NCBI RefSeq assembly: GCF_046630445.1
Contig: NC_092340.1
Location: 364,044,001 to 364,108,000 of the forward strand
From: Rutidosis leptorrhynchoides
Lineage: Eukaryota > Streptophyta > Magnoliopsida > Asterales > Asteraceae
Reading direction: 5' to 3'
DNA: 64,000 nucleotides
Each line of letters begins with the position of its first letter. The stretch's first letter is position 1. Under the pieces are notes generated by a model, which was given only the letters and a program-made list of their open reading frames with translations, did not search any database and was not told where the DNA came from. Shown piece by piece: positions 58,834 to 64,000 of this stretch. Both the position numbers and the translations under genes were made by a program.

Positions 58834-59577
58834 TTATTATTGTGACATAATTCTAGTATTTATTATTTTATCAACTATTATTATTAATATTAATTATTAA
58901 TTAAATGAAGTTTATTAGAGATAATAAAAATAATCGAATTTCTTTTTATATATATAAAATCATAATATAGTTTATTACTGATTAATGGTTGAATTCAAAT
59001 CAATAATTGAAATTTCAAATTAATGGTTGAATTCAAGAGAGACGTTTATAGCATTATCATCTAAATTAATGAATAAAATTGTAATGGCGGACTTTCTTAT
59101 AATTTAATATTTGTGATAATAAAAAAAAAAATTATGTAGATTTTTTTTTAAAATTAAGATTGATAAAAAAGAAAAAAAAAGTATAAGTAATAAATTTTTT
59201 TTAAGACCGCTTGTAGCGGTGCACCACCCACGGCGTGGCAGCCTATGTGGCATGGGGAAACGACTCATATTGCAAGTATCCATGCGTGGCTTGTCCAAAA
59301 AAATGGGACTGCACGTTGCAAAGCAACGTGATGGGCAACGGATTAATACTTTACATAAAAAAAAATTACACATCCTAATCAATAAAGAAATTATAAAAAA
59401 CAACTCACATGTCCCCTACAAATAGTGCGAGAGTATTATTTTGTTTTGACCATCGGGTCTTATCCATATCGAATCACAACCCAAACCCGGTTAGCTAACC
59501 AACATATCTTCAATAAACCTGCAAAACCCAAAACCCCAAATCATCTTCTCCACTGAAACGCCCAACTCTAAACCAAA
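58834..59577. other. Spacer and 5' flank of the Tic22-like gene
   Basis: AT-rich; a G/C-richer patch at 59205-59345 (ggtgcaccacccacggcg) may be a further small repeat. The last 120 bp are likely the 5' untranslated region. Confidence 0.45.
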
Positions 59578-62500
59578 ATGGATTCATCATCGTCTTCATC
59601 ACCGGCACCGCCAAAAAAATTTCAATTCAACCTTCAACAAACCATTAACAATTTCCAAAATCAATTTTCATCTTTTCTCCAAAATCTCAATAACCACCAA
59701 CCCTTGCCCCCATTCTTAAACCCTAACCCTAATTCCAACAACTTCAATTTCGAACTCACCTTATCCGACGACGGAAACAAGAACCAAAAATCAAATCTTT
59801 TTGCCAAAAACCTTCCATGGGCACGAATTACCACTGAAAAGACTGTTGCTTCCGGTGCTGGAATGACGGATGAGGATATAGAACAGCGGTTGGCCGGCGT
59901 ACCGGTTTACGCTCTCAGTAATTCTTCGGAGGAATTCGTTGTCGTTTCGGGTCAAAATCCGGTTAAGTCGTTAGGGCTGTTGTGTTTTAAGGAACAAGAT
60001 GCTGAAACACTTCTTGGACAGATGAAAGCTATGGATCCCAGCATGCGCCCTGGCTCAAAAGTTGTTCCGGTTGCTCTTAGCATGGTATAATTTTGACTAA
60101 TCTATCATTATCTTTTTACTACTAGTTTTTTGAGTTGTTTTTTAGCTTATTACATATGCATTAAATTGTTAATGTTGTAGTTTAGATGATGGATCATTTA
60201 TTTGAAATGAAGTTAATGTGTTAAAACAAAATCTCTCTTTAAGGATGGAGACTGTTAAGTTAGCAATATTTCCCCTATAACAGTTATAGTGCCAATGTAT
60301 TAGTAATTTGTAAGAGGCTAAGAGCAGTGGCGGAACGTAAAGCTTTTGATCAGGGGGGCCAAAAATATTTTAAACAGTAAATGTAGTACATCACAAAATA
60401 AACATCGTAGTCATAAGATGCAAATCATTACAGGTCGGCTCGACGGCCTTTAAGCTTTTTAAAATCATCAATAACTGATTCAATGTTAGAAACATGACAT
60501 AGTTTCTTGAAAATATAAAAACATAACATATACAATACAAATAGTTAACACATCTTATTGTTAATACTTAATAACAAAACAAAAAAACTGAACTCACTTC
60601 AATAAATATGTTAAACTAATCACATCACATCAGTGCATCACAAATAAAATTATAATCATATTTTGAAGTTTCAGATTATTAATGTATATGTTCAATTCAT
60701 GAGTTTTAATGTATATTAACAAATTCTCCTAAGTCCTAGCACACCATTAATTGATTAAATGAGTATTTACTAAAACAAAGACCGACAAGGCAACATTTAA
60801 CATATAATTATTATCATCAAATAAACAAAATAAGGAAAAAGATACCTGAATAAAGGTTAGAATTATATGCCAAAGTGATAGAACTGAATTTGGAATTGTC
60901 GATAGAAGGTGTATAGTTAGGTTTTGATTTTTGAAGATACGGAGTAATACGTACAGTCGGGGTTAATCCTCAACAAAAAGATAAAAGGCTGGCAAGTTAG
61001 GAGGGCCCAGTATAATATAAAAATTTTTAGCCCATGAAAAATTCTGATAATTACACTAATAGCCCATAAAAATGGGGTGGCCAGGGCCCTGTTAGGTCTC
61101 AATGACCTTTCGCCCTTGTCTAAGAGCACAGGGAGTGGTTCCAAGTTGTTAACAGTGTTAGTAACATTGTGAAAAACATCGAAATGCATATTTAAGGGGA
61201 GTGTTTAATGTTGAAAGAGTGTGGAAATAGACCCAAGTGTTGTGTTGGACCAATGAGGAAAAAAAAAAAAAAAAAATAGAATGTCAACTCCATGTTGAGA
61301 AGTGAACTTCTCCATCAAATGTCGGTTTTCAACTAAACCAAGGAGTAGTCAACTCCAAGTTAAAGGTCCTTCAATAGGCGGATCTAGGAATCGTAGTCAC
61401 GGGTGTCACTAGTTAAAAGCTCAAAAAAATTTACACTATCTGATGGTGCCACACAAAAAAAGTTACACTATCAAGTGGTATCACTAGTTAAAAGTCCCAA
61501 AAAAATTTCTACTACATCGCGTATTTCAGTGGTAGCCCATGCTACCACTCAGTACAATATAGATCCGCCCTTGTCCTTCAACGTTGCCACTCCCCGTGCT
61601 CTAACGATGAAGTTGGCTTTTTAAATGATGATTAACACCACTATATCATAGTTAGTTTATTATGATTGTCTTCAGAAGTAGCTTGCATGCAGTCCTTTGT
61701 ATAATTTAAATTATTGTATCTCCAGTGGTTGTTGATAAAGGGTTTAGAAGGTGATGAGTACTGAAAAGTTGATGGTAGTGATATTCAGTTTCCTCATGTC
61801 ACATGGATCTTAGAGAAAGTAACCCTTAGAAACTTTGAAAATTTTGATGATATAAAATACCGAGAGCTACAAAATTAACCACCCAAAATCACACTTCATG
61901 GATTTGACAGGTTATTTATGTGATTGCTTTTTTTTTTATATCCTAAAAATGACACTCAACAAAGATAAGTGGTAGACCATGCAATGATAAACAGTTCGCA
62001 CTATATATATAATTTTCTGATTGTTGTGGCAGGTTTTCCAGCTTAAAGTCAATGGAGTTTCCTTTAGGTTTATTCCTGAATCGTCACAGATAAAAAATGC
62101 TATTGAGGTGAGTTACTTTACATATGACTAATGGTGTCAACATTCTTATCTACTGAATACGATTTGTGGTAGCTGTTTCGTATGTTCATAGCTTTGATAA
62201 TTTGGATTCGTTAACATACTTATTTATTATGTTTGTTCGATGATCATGCATAAATTTTCCATAAGGAATATTATCCATAATCCACGTATAATGTGGGGTT
62301 TAAGGATCTTAGTATTTAGCTATCCGCTCCGGCCACCGTGAATATCCCATATCGATTTGTTGATATCGATGGGGTGGCTAAATGGTTAAGTCTACCATCG
62401 ATGACGTTTGTCGATCGATGGGCCAAAGAAGGTTGTAGGTTACCGTCGACTAGGATCAACCTGTTAACCTTGTAGACGAATGATGAAGATGATGATTACG

Positions 62501-63913
62501 TAACTCGAGTACTAATAACCTCGGCAGAGTGCTCTACGTAAGGTTTTATCTATCGTATGGGTTCAAGGTTTGTATTTATAGGCAAAGCCCTAACTCTAGA
62601 ACCTTTCCAAGATCGTGGCAATCCTTTCCATAACTGACTTTCCCGAAAATCGGATATAATTATGGAAAAGATCTTATCCTTGGTTGACAAGGAATGAAGA
62701 CCGACATGGGACGATCCGCGCGCCTCCCTTGTGCCACATGACAACCGCGCGCAAAGATAGATTTAGTCAATGATTCCGCATTCAATGCGGATTGACTTTA
62801 AGTAATCCTTGCGTAATAGCGCAGTTATATGCGTGAAATTCGCGGACTCGGATATGCGCATGATTATTCGAGTTAACTAGTTTAGTTGATGAAGTTGTAA
62901 AACACAAGCAAATATATTTCTATTACATGTTATTGTTATTAACTTATCATATCATACTTGTAAGGGGTAATATCCTTGACCATTTTTTTCATTTTGGTTC
63001 TTTGTCTACTTGAAGCCTGATATAGATCGAAAACATTTGTTCAGGACACCTTTTTTTGTTTTATGATCATATATCCTGAAATGAAATGCATAAGATATTT
63101 TAAAATAGAAAAATGGGAAATTAGTGGATTGGCGAACTGAATTTGGATAATCCACACTTGATTCAAGATTTATTACTTTCTCTTTGATCTCTAATTACAA
63201 TAAAAGTTGCTCATATTTTAGAAGTTGCAGACGTTATTGTCAAGCGTAAATCTTGTCTAACATATGCAATGTGTATAGAGTTATAACTGATGTTTTATGT
63301 TCTTTTGTATAGGAAAGACGAAAGGCTGGTGTATCAGATGACAGTTTCTCCGGTGTTCCTGTTTTTCAGGTTAATTTATAACATAAGTTTTTCTCATGCT
63401 TCTGAGATTATACGTTGATATATACTACCAGTACTACTAATTTAAGGCTAAATTAATAAATTGAAGCTTTTAATTGTTAAAAAAGTACAGCCTTATGTAT
63501 AATGTGATGTTCTATGTCACATGTTTGAATTGATTTGACATACGGGCATGTTATTCGAGCTCCAATGATACATTTAATAGTACATGCGCTGTATACTGTC
63601 AGTCAACAACTCGGGCACAAATGTAGATTTATGTCTTTTTTTATCTCATTTTAGTAAGACAATTTATTAATTTATGGATGCAGTCTAGGAGCTTGGTACT
63701 GAGGAGCCAAAACAAAAGATACCGACCTGCTTTTTTCAGAAAGGTTAGAAAAACCATTTTCATCGTTGCCATTTTTATGTTTAAAGTTTGTATTTAATCT
63801 CATTCATTATTTTTTCTACATGTGTACCAAAGGAGGACCTTGAAAAATCTCTAGCAAAAGCTTCTGTTCAGCAAAAGCATTTGAATCCCGCCCTTAGGGT
63901 TGGTGATCTTGAG
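59578..63913 (+). CDS. Tic22-like chloroplast import family protein, partial
   Basis: Exons 59578-60084, 62033-62107, 63313-63369, 63684-63743 and 63833-63913 all end on codon borders with GT-AG introns and give 260 residues; the gene continues beyond the right edge. Residues 1-70 are Ser/Asn/Pro-rich (candidate plastid-targeting region). From about 85 on is a Tic22-type fold: IEQRLAGVPVYAL, FVVVSGQNPVKSLGLLCF, DAETLLGQMKAMDP, then SGVPVFQSRSLVLRSQNK and KEDLEKSLAKASVQQ. Tic22 proteins sit in the intermembrane space of the chloroplast envelope and help preproteins across. This one fits the longer Tic22-like family rather than the classic 22-kDa protein. Intron 1 is 1.95 kb because of inserted elements. 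Confidence 0.85.
60325..61118. mobile_element. hAT-type element, 794 bp, in Tic22-like intron 1
   Basis: Ends cagtggcggaacg and, reversed, caagggcgaaagg. Flanks gctaagag (60317-60324) and tctaagag (61119-61126) differ by one base and fit an 8-bp duplicate. It lies 3 bp inside the left end of the MITE at 61124. No transposase is readable. Confidence 0.75.
61124..61601. mobile_element. MITE in Tic22-like intron 1, with nested insert
   Basis: taa at 61121-61123 and 61602-61604; ends gagcacagggagtgg and, reversed, gagcacggggagtgg (14 of 15). About 480 bp, of which 199 bp is a nested element. Confidence 0.85.
61375..61573. mobile_element. Small hAT-type element, 199 bp, nested in the MITE
   Basis: tccttcaa stands at 61367-61374 and 61574-61581. 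The ends carry ggcggatct in inverted sense (aataggcggatct, and reversed caagggcggatct). The left duplicate may overlap the element's own caa. Confidence 0.7.
62280..62885 (-). mobile_element. LTR-like insertion in Tic22-like intron 2
   Basis: On the reverse strand there is a TATA motif (gcctataaatacaaacc near 62575) with a G/C-richer body unlike the surrounding intron, and cgcgcg words at 62718 and 62747. Possible end tgtaggttaccgtcg at 62431. No matching duplicate or second LTR was found, so a solo LTR or a small LTR-type element is likely but not proven. Confidence 0.35.
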
Positions 63914-64000
63914 GTATGGTTTCAACTATCAATATCAATAAAACAATTAATACACTCATAAATAGGACACCATATTCGTGTAGTTGTGTATTTATTCTAT

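Noticed and set aside
59104-59403. Reverse frame of 99 residues
   Set aside because: Low-complexity A/T-rich DNA with no domain.

Overview
This is a stretch of nuclear chromosome from a flowering plant, most likely a daisy-family (Asteraceae) species. The support is: spliced plant genes with GT-AG introns (Z-ISO, SECRET AGENT, a ROP-interactive CRIB protein, a Tic22-like protein, a C2H2 protein, a UGT); AT-rich spacers; and LTR, MITE and SINE types that I recall as common in Asteraceae. The family-level placement rests on recalled repeat types, not on a database search.

Layout. 1-2.5 kb is a long Ty3-type LTR (reverse strand, running off the left edge) carrying a 690-bp foldback element. 2.5-5.3 kb is a decayed LINE with a DUF4283-type first domain. 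5.7-6.9 kb holds a SINE-like head and an LTR-like fragment. 7632-13559 is a very young, whole-looking Ty1/copia element with identical 370-bp LTRs and TSD tcaat. 13.7-19.3 kb holds MITEs, a truncated PPR fragment, a three-exon RIC gene (reverse) and a hAT-like foldback element. 19589-22578 is Z-ISO (zeta-carotene isomerase), with three nested MITEs in its last intron. 23848-25671 is an aldo-keto reductase gene that looks compromised. 25.9-30.8 kb has MITEs, a solo copia LTR, a small Cys/Gly-rich membrane protein and a LINE tail. 30945-37219 is SECRET AGENT, an O-GlcNAc transferase of about 28 exons (reverse). 37.5-39.8 kb has two copies of an unclassified repeat plus a SINE. 40734-43480 is a five-exon C2H2/acidic protein gene (reverse). 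43.9-53.6 kb is a nest: a LINE fragment hit by a hAT-type element and by a second, broken copy of the same copia family, itself hit by a 2.48-kb solo Ty3-type LTR. 54-55.3 kb has a hAT-type element and a 129-bp MITE. 55615-56952 is a UGT75-like glucosyltransferase. 58.2-58.8 kb is a PIF/Harbinger deletion derivative that still carries the transposase N-terminus. 59578 to the right edge is a Tic22-like gene (partial), with hAT and MITE insertions in intron 1.

The host genes are unrelated neighbours, not a cluster or pathway: plastid carotenoid synthesis, plastid protein import, nucleocytoplasmic O-glycosylation, ROP GTPase signalling and secondary-metabolite glucosylation. I found no operon-like, CRISPR-like or otherwise new system. 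The most notable points are the two copia copies with near-identical coding regions but different LTR promoters and leader minisatellites, the nested insertions with readable target duplications, the aldo-keto reductase with a catalytic Asp replaced by Asn and a missing splice donor, two 20-bp perfect palindromes in the solo LTR, and a perfect 35-bp inverted repeat.
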